Assembly: GCA_947588275.1 (NCBI GenBank)
Contig: CANPYJ010000021.1
Span: 1-32,988, forward strand
Direction: 5' to 3'
Length of the DNA: 32,988 nucleotides
From: an uncultured Alphaproteobacteria bacterium
GTDB taxonomy: Bacteria > Pseudomonadota > Alphaproteobacteria > RF32 > CAG-239
The translations under genes and the position numbers were made by a program. Below, one piece after another: positions 32,242 to 32,988 of the stretch. Position 1 is the stretch's first letter, and every line of letters starts with the position of its first letter. The notes beneath the pieces are model-generated. The model saw only the letters and a program-made list of their open reading frames with translations. It searched no databases and was not told the origin of the DNA.

Positions 32242-32247
32242 AAGTCT

Positions 32248-32988
32248 TTATTTCACCAATAGCGAATTTCCGGTCATTTCCTGAGGTTTGTCAATTTCCA
32301 AAAGTTCCAGCATTGTCGGCGCAATGTCGGCCAGTCGTCCGTCTTTAAGAGCCTTGACCCCGCTTTTGTCATTAACCAAAATAGCCGCCACTTTGCCGAC
32401 TGTATGAGCGGTGTAGGGCTGACCGGTGGTCTCGTCGACCATTTTTTCGGCATTGCCGTGATCGGCAGTCACAATCATCACTCCGCCGACTTTTTTGATT
32501 GCGTTTTCAACTTTGCCCAAACACTCGTCAACCGCGGCCACGGCCTTGAGAGCCGCTTCCATAATTCCCGTATGTCCGACCATGTCGCCGTTGGCATAGT
32601 TGCAGATAATCAGGTCAAAGCGTTCGTCTTCAATGGCCTTAACAAGTTTTTCGGTCACTTCGTAGACGCTCATTTCCGGCTTAAGGTCATAAGTCGCCAC
32701 TTTGGGGCTGGCCACCAAAATTCTTTCTTCGCCGGCAAATTCTTTTTCTTCTCCGCCGTTAAAGAAAAACGTCACATGCGCGTATTTTTCGGTTTCGGCG
32801 ATGCGCAGCTGTGTCAGTCCGCGTTTGGCGGCCACTTCGCCCAAAATGTTGGTCAGGGTTTCCGGCGGAAACATCGTGTGCATAAAACGGTTGTGGTCAA
32901 CCGAATATTCGGTCATTCCCACGCTATCGGCCAGCGCCACGGTTTTTTTGCGGGCAAAGCCGGCAAATTGTTCATCGGCCAGCGCATA
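32248..32988 (-). CDS. gpmI: 2,3-bisphosphoglycerate-independent phosphoglycerate mutase, C-terminal part
   Basis: GpmI interconverts 3- and 2-phosphoglycerate in glycolysis using two Mn ions. Only the C-terminal 246 residues are present; the gene continues beyond the right edge, and the full enzyme is about 510 aa. Visible family features are [15 protein letters not shown] at the edge, [20 protein letters not shown] and the metal-binding [10 protein letters not shown]. The C terminus has [13 protein letters not shown], then [22 protein letters not shown]. It lies six bases before envC in the same operon; E. coli also has gpmM next to envC and yibQ, so the linkage is old. The frame continues upstream without a stop to the window edge. 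Confidence 0.95.
   Translation of the reverse strand, partial: YALADEQFAGFARKKTVALADSVGMTEYSVDHNRFMHTMFPPETLTNILGEVAAKRGLTQLRIAETEKYAHVTFFFNGGEEKEFAGEERILVASPKVATYDLKPEMSVYEVTEKLVKAIEDERFDLIICNYANGDMVGHTGIMEAALKAVAAVDECLGKVENAIKKVGGVMIVTADHGNAEKMVDETTGQPYTAHTVGKVAAILVNDKSGVKALKDGRLADIAPTMLELLEIDKPQEMTGNSLLVK

Overview
This window reads as a chromosomal core segment of a Gram-negative alphaproteobacterium. The evidence is the gene order rho, mnmE, mnmG, rsmG, parA, parB; an IalB-family exported protein beside rlmN; the block gpmI, envC, ctpA, divergent polysaccharide deacetylase, rppH; the Kdo-activation gene kdsB (so an LPS outer membrane); and two perfect ParB centromere sites (parS). The genus cannot be read from sequence alone; base composition is moderate with AT-rich gaps. 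No phage, transposase, IS element or CRISPR array is visible.

Layout. 1-4040: rho, a convergent HAD phosphatase, mnmE and a free-standing 120-aa gene of unknown function. 4050-10840: mnmG, two tandem HD-domain paralogues, a PHP phosphoesterase, rsmG, parA, parB and a small cysteine-rich protein related to ferredoxin-thioredoxin reductase, closed by a terminator. 10868-12367: a HAD hydrolase and kdsB behind a consensus promoter. 12372-16440: rlmN and an IalB-like protein (minus), cca (plus), yraN and rsmI (minus). 16512-20713: an LpoA-like lipoprotein, the SRP RNA, dnaX, ybaB, recR. 20733-22819: the rpsB-tsf operon (minus) with a structured leader. 22865-26842: a membrane protein (minus), then parE, an EamA transporter and a GNAT acetyltransferase. 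26863-27307: two tRNA-Ala genes (GGC and CGC). 27465-32988: a minus-strand block with a hypothetical protein, rppH, divergent polysaccharide deacetylase, ctpA, envC and a truncated gpmI.

The genes serve tRNA modification (MnmE/MnmG), chromosome segregation (ParA, ParB, parS, ParE), replication and repair (DnaX, YbaB, RecR), ribosome work (RsmG, RsmI, RlmN, S2, EF-Ts, SRP RNA, tRNA-Ala, CCA-adding enzyme) and envelope or peptidoglycan remodelling (KdsB, LpoA-like, CtpA, EnvC).

The most unusual signal is a dispersed 15-base motif, consensus AACASTGTATTTAAA (S = C or G). It occurs six times, always on the same strand, inside six different genes and in more than one reading frame. Five copies lie between 2.8 and 10.5 kb, around the two parS sites. 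The main other leads are an A9 slippage tract in dnaX that would give a short gamma-type product, a structured rpsB leader, and an EF-Ts carrying a CxCxxC motif.
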